A DNA stretch of 64,000 nt from contig KV419399.1 in the NCBI GenBank assembly GCA_001630475.1, positions 1,021,599-1,085,598 of the forward strand, read 5' to 3'. Made by a program: the position numbers and the translations under genes. The notes beneath the pieces were generated by a model that was given only the letters and a program-made list of their open reading frames with translations, did not search any database and was not told the origin of the DNA. The stretch comes from Sistotremastrum niveocremeum HHB9708 (taxonomy: Eukaryota > Basidiomycota > Agaricomycetes > Sistotremastrales > Sistotremastraceae). Shown one piece after another: positions 43,739 to 55,663 of this stretch. Position 1 is the first letter of the stretch, and every line of letters begins with the position of its first letter.

Positions 43739-44262
43739 TAATTGTTTGGTGCGGTGAAATTTTGTTTGTCTATCAAGTGGAAGTGAGCTCCCGGGTGGCG
43801 AGTCTCTTCAATTGTGTAGCACTGTTATGAGTCTCAGAGGTCCTTCCGATTGAATTCGTTTCAACTAGAATATTGATGTATTATTTATTGCCTTGAAAGA
43901 AAGAAAAAACCCCGCCGTTCATTAGAAACTAACCATTCAGTAAGAGCTCGAAAGCTTGCTAAAATTTTGAAGGGGCACAAAAGCGTTATGATATGTCAAC
44001 CCAATAGTTTTGGTCGAGCACATACTACTACAGACCAGCGCACGTTGGTGCCATACCTGCCTTTTCTAGCCGGTACCCCTACCATGTACCCCTCGACACA
44101 GCCACTCAGCGATCCCACATAGCCCGTGGCCCCGTCCCGTCCCTCCACCTTCCTCCCTTTCGTCTCTCATCGGTTGCAACATCAGAAATTTTATCGTACT
44201 AATCCACGCGGATAACCACGCACACTACGATCTGCGAATAACGAGTTAAAGTCGCCAGTACA
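43739..44262. promoter_or_regulatory. Upstream region, second copy of the tandem duplication
   Basis: Intergenic DNA between the two small genes. The part from about 44,035 to 44,262 repeats the promoter of the first copy. No separate gene seen. Confidence 0.5.
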
Positions 44263-44619
44263 ATGCCGATCATCATCACGGAAATGGACGAGCTTGATTA
44301 CGCCTCATACATCGCCAAATTGTCCGGAGCCATGCAGAGTCGGGCTGCCGTCTCTCACATGTATAGAGGGATTGGATCTTCAGTGGCAAATAATCCTTCT
44401 GGTACGCCTCGCATGTCAGCTTGCTTGTTCATTTCGATCATGATGTTTGTGGAAGTAGAAATACTCAAGATCACGATTCTGTTAATTGCGTATTTGACGA
44501 CTTCATCTGCTGTGGGCGCGATGGGGGCTATAATGTGCATGGTCGTTTGGGATGCGATAAAGCGGTTAGTGAGAAGACAGACGAATTCGAATGATACACG
44601 TATGTATACGAAGGTATAA
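44263..44619 (+). CDS. Small one-helix membrane protein, family copy 2
   Basis: Tandem duplicate of the preceding gene: MPIIITEMDELDYASYIAKL, GIGSSVANNPS-EILKITILL, the hydrophobic helix LIAYLTTSSAVGAMGAIMCM and a basic end (KRLVRRQTNSND). The intron runs from about 44,402 (GTACGC) to 44,458 (GTAG) at the same place as in copy 1. The unspliced frame also stays open, so intron retention would give a longer protein. The divergence suggests an old duplication. Function unknown. Confidence 0.65.
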   Translation: MPIIITEMDELDYASYIAKLSGAMQSRAAVSHMYRGIGSSVANNPSGTPRMSACLFISIMMFVEVEILKITILLIAYLTTSSAVGAMGAIMCMVVWDAIKRLVRRQTNSNDTRMYTKV

Positions 44620-45344
44620 CGATTGCTTGGCGGGGTGGGATCTTCCATTTTCATTGAGTCAAATAAAAGAAGGGATTCTGTGGGCTCTATTGGCTCTGTA
44701 GCATAACGAAAATCTCAAATAGGCCTTATGATTGAAGTATCGTCGACTTGAGAGTATTTATGTACTGTTTGTGACCTTAAAAAAGACGACACTTCATCAG
44801 GAACAGACCATCTGACAATAGCTTGAAAGCTTCGCAATATACTACAGTTCAAGCCGACCGTTGAACACGACTCGTTACGCGAGGTGAATGCAATGCACGT
44901 TTTCTTGGTATGATAACGGTGCTTGCTTTCGGTCGTTGATTTGAAGGGAATAGTCAACATTCTCCGAATGAACAAAAAAAATACCAATGATTGAATCTGA
45001 GAGAACCCATACAATCGAAAGATGAAGACTTCAAAGTCAATAAGCAAGTCAATAAGCGATGAACTCTTGACCTTGCTGACGTAATCCTCTATACGTAACA
45101 ATCGGCTGCGTTGACTACGAGGTGCGTCCATGTTTTTCTGGCATGCTCATTCTTTTGTTCTTGAATGCGTACATTTGGTCCAACGCGGAGCTTTCCTCGT
45201 GTGGTCATACTAACACGGAGGCATGGGCCGTTTGAATGGGCCGATTAATGAAAGACTCAGAAAGAGTGACGCCGTCAAAGGCGCTATAAGAGTTCACAAC
45301 CAGCACGCCGCCTTACTCTGCTCTGCTCTGCCAGTGTCCTCTGC
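44620..45344. other. Intergenic region before lactonase A
   Basis: No gene supported; it likely contains the lactonase A promoter. Confidence 0.4.
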
Positions 45345-46507
45345 ATGTCACCCACCTACAGGATCCTCGTCGGGTCCTACACCCGAATCATCACGACTCT
45401 CTCCTTCACACCATCATCTAAGGATTCGTCATCCACCGCGATACTAGAGGTATCCTCTTCGTTGGACATAGGCGATAATCCGAGTTGGATCTCTCAGCAT
45501 CCGTCTCATCCAAATCTCATCTTCGCTACGCTCGAGAATCCGAAGGGTCAAGTTGCACTTGTTAAGGTCGATGACACAGGGAAAGGACACGTCGAAGGAT
45601 ATGCAGATAGTGGAGGGGATGGTGCTGTTCATCTCTGGATTGGGGAGCAAGAACTCGTCGTCGCAAACGTCAGTATAATCTCATTTTAATCCGACGAATT
45701 GTTCCTGAAAGATCGTCATAGTATTTCGGCTCCACAATTTTACAAATTCCATTTACCCTGAACCCACCTCGGCTCGCCCAATCGCCATATCCTCCTATTC
45801 AATTTCAAATTGCTAAGCCAGGTCCCAATAAAGAGCGTCAGGATAAATCGCATCCGCACCAGATATATTATGAGAAATCCAGAGATGAAATATTCGTCCC
45901 GGACCTCGGGGCTGATAAAATTCGCCGGCTTGTTCGTTCGTCGGATGACAAGACACGCTGGGTGGTGAATGAAAACGAGAGCATCGACGTGAAGTCCGGA
46001 AGCGGGCCGAGGCACGTCTTGATCAAAGGTATATCATTCTCTCAATCCGTTTAATATTCTTTGGCTGAGAATTCACAAGACAACATCCTTTACATCGTCG
46101 CCGAACTGACCTCTGAATTAATCACCTACTCCCTCGATTCGAGCCCAAAGCATCTAAAAACTCTCTCAACGCTATCTACCCCACCTTCCAAAGACGCTCT
46201 AGCTAGCGAGATCATCATCTCAACTTCAGGCTACCACATTCTCGTCGCGAATCGCAATTCTGATGATCCAAGAGGCGATCCAATCGCTGTATTTACGCCT
46301 CACCCGAAGTTCGAGCGAGTAGGAGAGATATGGACTGGATTGAAGCATGGGAGAGGGATGCAATTTAGTAAAAATGGGAAATACTTGATTGCGGGTGGGG
46401 TGAACGGTGGAGGAGTCAAGGTGTACGAGTGGACTGATTCGACTGGGAGCGCAAAGGAAATAGCAAAATTGGACGTCGAAAAGCCGACGGATTTTGTATG
46501 GGTCTAA
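45345..46507 (+). CDS. Beta-propeller lactonase-like protein A
   Basis: Three exons (45,345-45,668, 45,722-46,028, 46,080-46,507), 352 residues. The start MSPTYRILVGSYTRIITTLS is the typical first strand of the 7-bladed lactonase family (6-phosphogluconolactonase/carboxymuconate cyclase-like). Other family blocks are GDNPSWISQHPSHPNLIFAT, FVPDLGADKIRRL, SGSGPRHV, LVANRN and RGMQFSKNGKYLIAG. It may hydrolyse lactones or related cyclic esters; the true substrate is not deducible. No signal peptide, so it is likely cytosolic. It converges with ABC copy 2, 144 bp apart. Lactonase B at 58.9 kb shares intron positions and about half its residues by eye. Confidence 0.85.
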
Positions 46508-46651
46508 TCGAGATTTTACTATATTCTCTGAAGCCCCGAGAAATTCTCATTCCAAGATATTATATTCGAATGATTTCGACTTATTTGTACTACAAAGAAG
46601 GGGTTCGACGAAGGGGGTGGCTTTTGGCACTACTTGACACCAGACGAGCAT

Positions 46652-49600
46652 TCACAGTCCAGCAGCCTTGTAAAGCTTATCCCGATCCGAGCTCTCATCT
46701 ACAAGTCCCTTGAAGAAACTTCCTTCTCTCTGCAATAGAGCTTTCGGCGAATCAAGTTCCTTCGTCTCGCCCGCATCGAGGACCATCTGTACCAATGGGA
46801 TCAGTATAATGATATGTGAAAGGAATGGAAGGGCATACGATTTTGTCGGATGCCATGATTGTTTGAAGACGATGAGCGACGGTGATGACAGTCGCATCTT
46901 TGAATTCCGTTCGGAGCGACTCCTGAATCGCATGATCCGTCTCATAATCTACCCCCTCACATCAGCACCGATACCCCCCTCAAAGATAAATAGAACGAAC
47001 CAATAGCAGCAGTCGCCTCATCCAAAATGACGACTTTACTCCTCCGCAAAATCGCACGTGCGATAGCGACGATTTGTCGTTGACCCTGTGAGAAATTGGA
47101 TCCTCCAGAAGCGACTTCCGTATCGAGGGTTATACCACCTTCTTCTTCTTCCTCCCCAACCGTAACGCTCCCCGCCGAAGCGGACGTAGAACCCTCATTC
47201 GATCCTCTCCTCTCCCTCTCTCCGCTGGAATTATGGCTTGCCCCTCCGGTCCCTTGAGTCCTATACAATCCCGCAGCTCTCAATGCATCATTGAGCACAG
47301 CATCATCATGTTCTTGGAACGGGTCGAGATTCTCTCGAAGAGTTCCGCTGAGGAGTTCGGGATGTTGGGGAATGACAGTTATATTCGATCGGAGAGCGTG
47401 AAGATTGATCTTCGACGCGTCGAGCGAGTCGTATATTACGCTTCCGGTAGTTGGGATAGCGCGAAGGAGGGCGAGAGCGACTGTTGACTTTCCGGCTCCG
47501 GTTCGGCCGACTATGAAATACGCATTACGTCAGATTTATTTCTGGTAGGACGAAGAAGGGGAAGTACATACCGATACCCATACGTTCGCCGGACTTGAGA
47601 TGGAAATTAATGTTCTTGAGAACTTCAGGTCCGTCAGCCGAATATCGCGCGGAGAGATCTTTGACTATCAATTCGCCAGAAGCAGGCCAATAAGCAGGTG
47701 GCTTCCCATCTTCCGTCTCAGGCGGTTCATGATCGATCTTCAAGAAATCTTGAATTCGTTCCAAACTACCATCCATCAGCTCATCCACCCGATATTATGG
47801 ACAAAAAGAACCGACGTACCTGTTCCCTTGGACTTCGATCTCGTTGTACATTCTGATCCACATGAGGAGTTGGAACGAGAATCCAGTCATCAATACCAAT
47901 GTGAAGCCGACATTTCCAGAAGATAGATTGCGCCAATATACGACGTATGCGGCGATGACACCTGTGAATATCCCACCCAGAGTGTCCATCCGGAATCCGA
48001 TCCATCTGTTCGGAAATCAGTCAAGGCGAAGAAGCGTCTCGAAGCAGAAGTCCGAACCTGTTGACGTTCCAATACGTTCGTGCGGCGCGGGTATAATTGT
48101 CGATCCTCTTTATCGACTCTTTCCGGAACGCCTCCTGCGCTCCATACGCGCGAATCGAGACTACAAACCACATCAGCGTCCCTCCCTCCGACATCAACGA
48201 AAAGAGGAATACGTACTAAGACCATTCAGCGCCGCACCCACATGACTCAAAACCGGACTCCTCGAATTACTCATATTCCGCTTAATAGGTAACTGAGCCG
48301 CAATATACACTTGTCCAATCAACAATCCCGCAACGACCACAATCGTAGCTGGGATCAGAGCGATGGGACCAGCTTGTGTGATGACGGCGAAGAATATACA
48401 GGTTAGACCGGCGGTCATGTACATCAACCCGACCATCATGTTGGATAGTTGACCGTCTATCGTTTGACAGTCTTGGGAACAGCGGGAGAGGACGCGGGAT
48501 ATGGGGACTGTGTCGAGCCATCTGTCAAAGCCGTCAGCGAGGATGGACGGAGGAAGGAGACGGAAACGGACCGGAATGTGGAGGTGAGGATTGATCGAAT
48601 GAGACGTTCGTGTAGTGTCCTCGATGCACGAACGGATCCCCAAACCCAATACGCATGCGCAAGACCTGCGCATACACTTCCGAAAAGCAAAATACCAGCG
48701 TACATTCCCAAATACCTACCAAATCCGTCAACATCCTCACATAATGTCCCCCAAAAAGCGAATAAAGCGTACCTCGGGACGGGTACATCAGCTGGATCAT
48801 CAACGATTTGATATTGCGAGGACCAATAACCTAGGAACCATTTTGCCGTTATGGAAGTTATATTTTCGAGGAATACACCGCCTATGCAGATGAAGAAGAA
48901 GAGAGGACCACCGAGTTCGACGAGCCACATTTTCACTGTGAGCGGATGTCAGGGTCAGTATTGTGCGAGAAGGATGGATGGATGGGGGAGAGAAGGGGAG
49001 GGGAGGGAGGGACGTACTAGCTCCCCAGCTGACGTGGCCGAAGGCCATTTCCTCTGCGACGATCAACTTCCCGTCTTTCTCTCCTTCCGCGGCCTCAGCC
49101 ACAACTTCACCTTCCACCTCCGGAGAAGGCGAAACATCTCCAACCTTCGCCTCCTCCGCCTTCGTAACTTCCTTTGTCCCCTTATCCTTATCATCCTTAT
49201 CATCCCTCTCATCCCTCCCCAAATCCCCGCACACCTCCTGCACACTCCCACTTCCCACAACCCTCCCATCAGTGCCCAAAGCCACCACAAATTCCGCATA
49301 CGGAGCAACAAGTCCAACATTATGAGTAACCAACACCGTCGTCCGTCCTTTTAATAAATCCCCTCCTAGGCATTTTTGTGCGACCCATCGCGCTGTGTGG
49401 ACGTCGAGGGCGGAGAGTACGTCGTCTAGGAGGAGGATTTGGGCTGGGGAGTAGACTGCGCGGGCTAGGGTTATTCGGGCTTTTTGACCGCCGCTTTATA
49501 CGTTTCGTCAAGTCAGCACTACAATTAATTTGGGAAGAGGGAGGGCGAACCTGAGTGTGATACCCTTCTCCCCGACTTCTGTAAGTTCCCCCGCCTCAAA

Positions 49601-52600
49601 AAGCGTCAAATCCCTCGTCAAAGCCGTCTGATAAATAACCTTATCAAATCGCTCTTTATCATACACCGCTCCAAAAAGAATATTATCCCTAATAGTCTCA
49701 TTAAGAACCCAAGTTTCCTGCGCAGCATACGCCACACCCCCTTGGCGGGGAAGATTATAGAGGGAGGTGGGGAGGGTGGGTTGGAAGTACATTTCGCCTA
49801 GGAGGGCCATGAGGAGGGATGTTTTTCCGGAGCCGGTTGGGCCGATTATGAGGTTCAATGAACCTGACTTAAAGGAGAGGTCACCGTCGATCGTTAGACG
49901 GAAATTCCGTTTCTTGCTGGAGGAAGAAGGTGTAGCGGGAGTCGATGACCCGGATGCAGAGGCGGAGGAAGAAGGTTGTTTATCCCAGCTGAACACCGCG
50001 TCTCGGATTAATACTTGATCTTTGATACTCGGATCTTCATCGCCGGGGCCGGGGCCGGATCCGGAAGCTACGAGTCTGGCAAATGGACCGCTCGTATTCG
50101 AATCGGAGAAGAGCTCGCCGTTGTTTATGAAGTCGCCTACTCTGTCGAGTGAGACTTTCGCTACACCACACCGCAAATTAATCAGTATGTGGGAGAAGAG
50201 GGGGAGGAGGGGAGGGGGGTACCTCGAAGAACGGCGGGGAGGAGGTAGAATAGGTTGAAGAGGTTGTTTTCGAATATGTTGAATACGCCTATGGCGGAGT
50301 ATATCGTTGATGCTGTTAATTCTTTCTTCATGATGAGTGTCTATCCGCGCATTAGTATCTACTATCGATGATATCGCAGTGAAGAGAGGGATGTACGTAT
50401 GTCGCAAATGTCGAAATCATCGTCATAAGCGGGAAGATCGAACTACACCAGACCACATCAATATCAATATCAATCTTCAACGACAAGAAGGGAAACAAGA
50501 TACGTACTTGAGCATCCAAGAACCGATACCAAGCCATTGAGTCCTCAGAATATACTTGAGCTCGTCTACATCCATCCATCGAAGAAATCAGAGATTGCCA
50601 TTTATATCGAAAGGAGGTGAAGGGACGTACCTTCTCGTTTATCCCAAAGATACTTATCGACTTTACTCTCCCATGCAAAGATCTTGATCATCCGCAAAAC
50701 GTTCATGATCTGATTGATAGCTGCTATACGGGCGTCGCTCTATATCGGCACAAACAAATAATTGTCAGTATCGGCCGTTGTTTACGAAGAGGAAAGGAAG
50801 GAAAAAGGTGGATGAGAATGAGAATGAGAATAAATCGTTTGGGGATTGGAATCCGTCAGATTCCAAATGACCCCGAACGATGCTATAATAAACGGATGCG
50901 GACAGATTCAAAAGTCGAATGTGAGACTGAAATGGAGATGGAGACGCAGACGCAGACGCAGATGCAGATGTGGAGGGACGAAGGGCCGGATTTCGAACGA
51001 CCTCTATACAACCCCGTCATCAACGATTTCACAATTCCCTCTCGCCCCTTCTCAACCCACATCCGCCCAAAACTTTCACCCCAAGTCAACCCACAACAAA
51101 GAAGATCAAAGATCAAAGATCAAAGATCAAAGATCAAAGATCAAAGATCAAAGATCAAAGATCAAAGATCAAAGATCAAAGATCAAAGATCAAAGATCGA
51201 AGAAGCGAAAGGGGAGCGGAAGAGCTGAACAAAGAAGATCGAAGTAGATCGACGAACAAAGAAAGTCGAAAGTCGAAGGGGAAGAATATAATGATGAGAG
51301 GAGAAGAAACAGACCTTTTTCATCTTAACTTCCTGAAGCCTCATCATCCACCTTGCCAATAACCCCGGAACAGGGATCATACACACGAATACGCCGAGTC
51401 CGACAAAGGCACTCCAGCCTAGGATTAGGTAGAGGAATATGACGCATATTATTATGCGGAATGAGACGAATACTGCGAACGTGGTGAGCACGAGTAAGAG
51501 GGAGGGAGCGGAGCGTTAGAGAGCGAGTTTGGGTGAGCAAGCGAGCCGAAAGCGAAGGAAGAGCGAATGGGTGGGAAGGAGAGAACGAGTGCCAAGTGTG
51601 AAGGCAGCAGCGGGGAAGCGAGAGGGAATGGATGAAAAGTGGGAGGAAAGGAAGGAGGAAGAGACGTACGAGGTTCCATCCAATCAAGCCCTTGTTGCAG
51701 ATTCTTCAAATCCGTACTGATCATATTATTAATCTTCCCAATCTGATCCGTCCCTTTATCTTTCTCTTCCTTCTTCTCTCCACCCTTTCCCTCGCCGGCC
51801 TTGGCATCCTTGCCAGTCGTGGCTTTTGCTGCTTTTCCGTCTGCGCCGGAATTGGAAGTGGACTTGGCGGCTTTGGAGATCGCAGCGTCGGTTCCTACAG
51901 CTGTGACTTCCGCCGCACTAATAATAGTAGATGCCGGATCCGGCGCATTACTAATTCCTTGTCCAGTAGCCAACGTCGCCTCTGTATCAGCCAACGAAAC
52001 CGTATCCACCCCTCCCGCTAAAGCAGGTGTAGCTGTTCCTGAAGCGGATGGAGATACTGCCTTAGAAGTGGTAGCCGAAGGAGAGGTAGAGGATGAGGAA
52101 GGTTTGATAGCTGTGTTCAGGCGGACGCGGAGGGAGTGAACGAACACGAGCTGTGTAATAATCCCCTCAACCCTTACAAGAACCTTACACTACACCCCAC
52201 CACCAATCATCCCCAAAGTAAGCCTCCCATTTCTTCCCAAAAAATAAAAAGAAGACGCACCGAAAAATATAAGTAGGTCTGCTGACAAACACTACTCAAA
52301 ATCGGACCCGCCCCAAGCCACAATATCCATATCCAAGGCTTCAATATCTCCCGATCCCCTTCGAGGTATGCAAGAATCCGATTTGTAGCTATTGGTCCTG
52401 CGAATTCGTTGATTGCTTCTATGATGCTGAGGAGGGACATTATTGCGTATTGTTTTTCTGTAGTACATTATTAGCGATCGGTCGGGACGAGACGGACCGG
52501 GCGGGGAGGGGAGTAACCAGGGTGAGGAAGAAGGAAGGACGGGAGGGGAAGAACGGATGGAGGACGGGGAAGAAGTGGATGAAGGGACTCACTGAAATAC

Positions 52601-53583
52601 AAAAACACAGCAAACAAAAAGCTCCAATGCCTCTTCCCACTCCTCACAGGATCCAACGTCCTAAACGCACTTTGCTCAAGATATTCCGCTCTATCGTCAT
52701 CTGATAAACTTGGAAGTTGGTCGATTGTGAGTGAGGGGGATTTGTAGGCTTTAAAGATTGTGGAGTCGAGGTAGGAGAATGAGGCGAGGGAGATGTAGGA
52801 TGAAGTTTGGGAGGCGGTGGGTGGGATTGGGTTCTACACATCGCGTCGCATCGGATCAGTATCGAGCTTTTATAATTAAATATGTGCAAGGCACCTCTGG
52901 ATCAGCAGGCTCATACTTCCTAGGCAACAAACCCGGCACCAAAAACCCCAGAAAAATGACCAAGGCAAACCTTGCCCACCCTAACGGTCCATCAGCTTGA
53001 TCCATTGATCGACCATCAGCTGCGAGAGGAGCTAAATCGCGGATTAGGTATATGGAAGCTGTGAGGAGGTGTAGGAAGGATGTGTGGGAGGAGGTTAGGT
53101 ATTTGAAGCGCGGGGTTGGGAGGAGGGGGATTAGAGATAGGAGGGTCGTGTAGGCCTACGATTTGTTAGTGGGCGGGAGGGAAGGTTAGGTTAGCGGTTA
53201 CGTACGAAGAATGCGAGTAAGAGGATGTCAATAACCTTGCCCCCTTTGACGACTAACGCCCCCTGAATGCCCACAAGTCCGAAAGTAGCAACCAATCTCA
53301 AAGCCTGAAGAACATTCCACGAAGGAGGATCTTTATATTCCTCCGATTGCAATTGGGAAATGTCATAGGATAGATCGACGATGTAAGCGTAATATTTGCG
53401 AAGAGGGGTTGAGGGGAGGATTGAGTGGATGAGGAGGAGTGTGAGGGAGAGAATGGAGAAGTAGAGAGGGAATGTTCGGGCGTCGAGGAACAGACTTTTT
53501 GGTGTGCTCGTGCTGAAGGAGGAGAGGAGGAAAGAGGAATAGGAAGAGGTGGAAGGGAGAGAGAACGCGAATTGATTCGCCAT
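46652..53583 (-). CDS. ABCC/MRP-type ABC transporter, copy 2
   Basis: Full-length ABCC exporter on the minus strand with many short introns. ATG 53,583 opens [20 protein letters not shown] and TMD0-like helices. TMD1 contains a long alanine/serine/threonine-rich insertion (51,760-52,140). NBD1 has [46 protein letters not shown] and an intact VTHNVGL H-loop. An acidic/lysine linker ([19 protein letters not shown]) leads to TMD2. NBD2 has [18 protein letters not shown], a roughly 45-residue serine/glutamate insertion (47,130-47,260), NFSQGQRQ and VVILDEAT. The C terminus is DKLYKAAGL, stop 46,652. The intron at about 51,318-50,745 is expanded by a 7-bp repeat array. Probably pumps conjugated or toxic compounds; it lies tail to tail with lactonase A. 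Substrate unknown. Confidence 0.9.
51104..51199. repeat. GATCAAA tandem repeat, about 14 copies
   Basis: A nearly perfect 7-bp tandem array lying within an approximately 575-bp intron of ABC copy 2. The corresponding introns of copies 1 and 3 are about 60-70 bp. Because 7 is not a multiple of 3, all three frames stay open and give artificial KIKDQRS-type peptides. Confidence 0.9.
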
Positions 53584-55090
53584 TTTCTGAGCCGCGTCAA
53601 TTACGTCTTCACTCTACTTCCCTTCAACGCGAAAACACTCACTCACTCGCTCGCTCGCCTGCTACAACTTATACCTCACCGTCGTCGTCAGGAGCAAGAG
53701 CAAGGATGACTCCACCGGCCCCGCCCTTTGACTGAATCAATCAGAAGCAGAATTCGAAACGAACGAGGAGACCGTTCCACGTGCTGAGGAACGACGAAGC
53801 ATGCGCTCAACGGTCTTATCGGTCATTCCTCCTTCTTATCCCCGTCTTCTTTCTCTTTTTTCGGTTTCCCGAGTTGATCGAATTCCCGATCAGGGCGGTG
53901 GCGCTTATTGCATTCTCTTCGATTGATGGATGACATGGACGAGATTTGCAGATCTGCGACGCAATTCGAAGTTCTTTGGATGCGCAGTTGACTCGGGGAC
54001 ACCGCATGCATCTCACGGTGGGATACTGAGCTCTGCAAGTAGGAACGCCTCTTCTATGGTGTGTTCTACTCGAGTAGCATCCACCATGCTTCTGCTTTCA
54101 ATATGGCTCGGGACCGAGAAGCTCCCATGCCCACGCCAGGGAAGCCAAGGAGAACTCGTCATCGTGCTATCCACTGACTCCTTACGATGCCACGATCGGT
54201 TATCGATCAGATCATGACTCGATTATTTAGTGCGTGCTATCGACCCCTCGACATGCTAAACGTCTACCGTGTGGCATGTTCGAAATTTCCTCGACTCTGC
54301 AAATTTGTTCGGTAGATGACATGATCATGATCGGTTATCGATCAATTAGTGACTCGATTGTATGGTACCGGTACGTGCTATCGACGACGGTAGTCGACTT
54401 GCTGAACACCATCCTGTCGATTTGTATGGTCCTCAATCGTCGACAATCGATAGGCTCGGATAGCATGATTGACGTGCTGCCAATTCTCTACTGCGTGTCC
54501 GGGACTTATATGTATATCGTGAATGAGATCGCGCTCTGATTTTCATGTCCTGGGCCAAGGAGGACGCATAATTGACTCGATGTTTGTGTGGTCGATGGTA
54601 TCAACACCTTCAACTTGCTAAGCATCGATCGACGATCTAGGTACCGTATTTCGATGACACAGGACCCCAAAGAACTCGATTCTCCCTAAATTTTGTTACG
54701 GAGCGAAAGCACTTTCTTAAGAGTCTTGGACTCTTGGTGTGGATCCCTCATCGTCACGGTATGCATGACACGATTGGCTGTCGATCAGTCCTATCAGAGC
54801 ATGACTCAATTGTTTGTTGCCACTTAAAGCCCACTTTATCAATTTTGGTTAGTCGACTTGTTGAACGTCCACCTGGTGGATACCTTCGATAGTAGCTAGC
54901 ACGAGAGAATTGGATTTATTTTGACATTCTTTATTGGATCCGAGCTTGACGGTCTGGAATTTGGCAGGCGGATGCGGTGCCAGTGGTTGACGCAGATCTG
55001 CGAGGATATTGAGAATTTCGGATTCATCGTTCACTTCCGACCTCTCCTCGTCTAATCAACAACCAAATATCCCAAGCCCTCGCATGATCG
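53584..55090. other. Intergenic region with degenerate repeats
   Basis: About 1.5 kb without a supported gene. The first part should be the ABC copy 2 promoter. From 54,190 to 54,890 it is built from about four diverged repeat units (listed separately). Confidence 0.45.
54194..54885. repeat. Degenerate direct repeats, about 100-200-bp spacing
   Basis: Repeated blocks follow the same order: GATCGGTTATCGATCA, ATGACTCGATT, GTGCTATCGAC, then CGAC-TGCTGAAC/AAAC. They occur near 54,194, 54,329, 54,570 (partial) and 54,768. No coding potential. Origin unknown. Confidence 0.55.
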
Positions 55091-55393
55091 CTACGATACC
55101 CTCGTATACCCCCTTTCCCTCAAACACGACTGCACCCCATCCCACACCTCAACGCATAACCAGACAAAAATCCCTATCACCGCGATCCCAGCTAATAAAA
55201 TCAGGAGAATTAATACCAGGATTTTGAGCACTTCTACGCGAGAACCAAAGGATAAGTGCACGGATGGGTCAATGATGAGGAGAGAGAGGAACGTACCGAA
55301 AAGAAAGTTGGTAACTGGAGATCCGATGCCTTCGTTCATGAAATAATGGATAATTTGAAGACTCGAAGGTGGGTCATTCACGATGATCGCCAT
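55091..55393 (-). CDS. Small one-helix membrane protein, family copy 3
   Basis: ATG 55,393 gives MAIIVNDPPSSLQIIHYFMN, then GIGSPVTNFLFEVLK across an intron (about 55,297-55,234, GTACG to GTAG), a long hydrophobic helix (ILVLILLILLAGIAVIGIFV) and a tail ending RERGYTRVS. The GSPV-N-LFE-LK motif, the intron position and phase, the single helix and the size all match the tandem pair at 43.4-44.6 kb. It is divergent in sequence. Function unknown. Confidence 0.65.
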   Translation of the reverse strand: MAIIVNDPPSSLQIIHYFMNEGIGSPVTNFLFGTFLSLLIIDPSVHLSFGSRVEVLKILVLILLILLAGIAVIGIFVWLCVEVWDGVQSCLRERGYTRVS

Positions 55394-55663
55394 GTTTTAT
55401 TCTATTGTTTATATTCGTTTCATCTGTCGGTAGGTATTCGTGAGAATTTGACACGCACACGCACGAAGTTTGAAAGATGATAGTGGAACAGAGGAGAGAG
55501 ATACGAAAGGAAGAGAACGGGTTATGAGTGAATGTGCTGCGGCTGTGTCGGTGCGTGCATGGTGGTGGTACTCCCCAAAAAGGAAAAGGGTGCAGGCGCT
55601 AGAGCACGTATTACTCGGAACAATATTGATCAACATACATCTGTAGCGAAAACTTGAATTCTA
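55394..55663. other. Intergenic region
   Basis: Short spacer between the small membrane gene and the 3' end of the RNase III-domain gene. Nothing seen. Confidence 0.4.

Noticed and set aside
50617-51362. Open frames with KIKDQRS repeats
   Set aside because: They are produced by the 7-bp GATCAAA array read in all three frames and lie in an intron of the minus-strand transporter.
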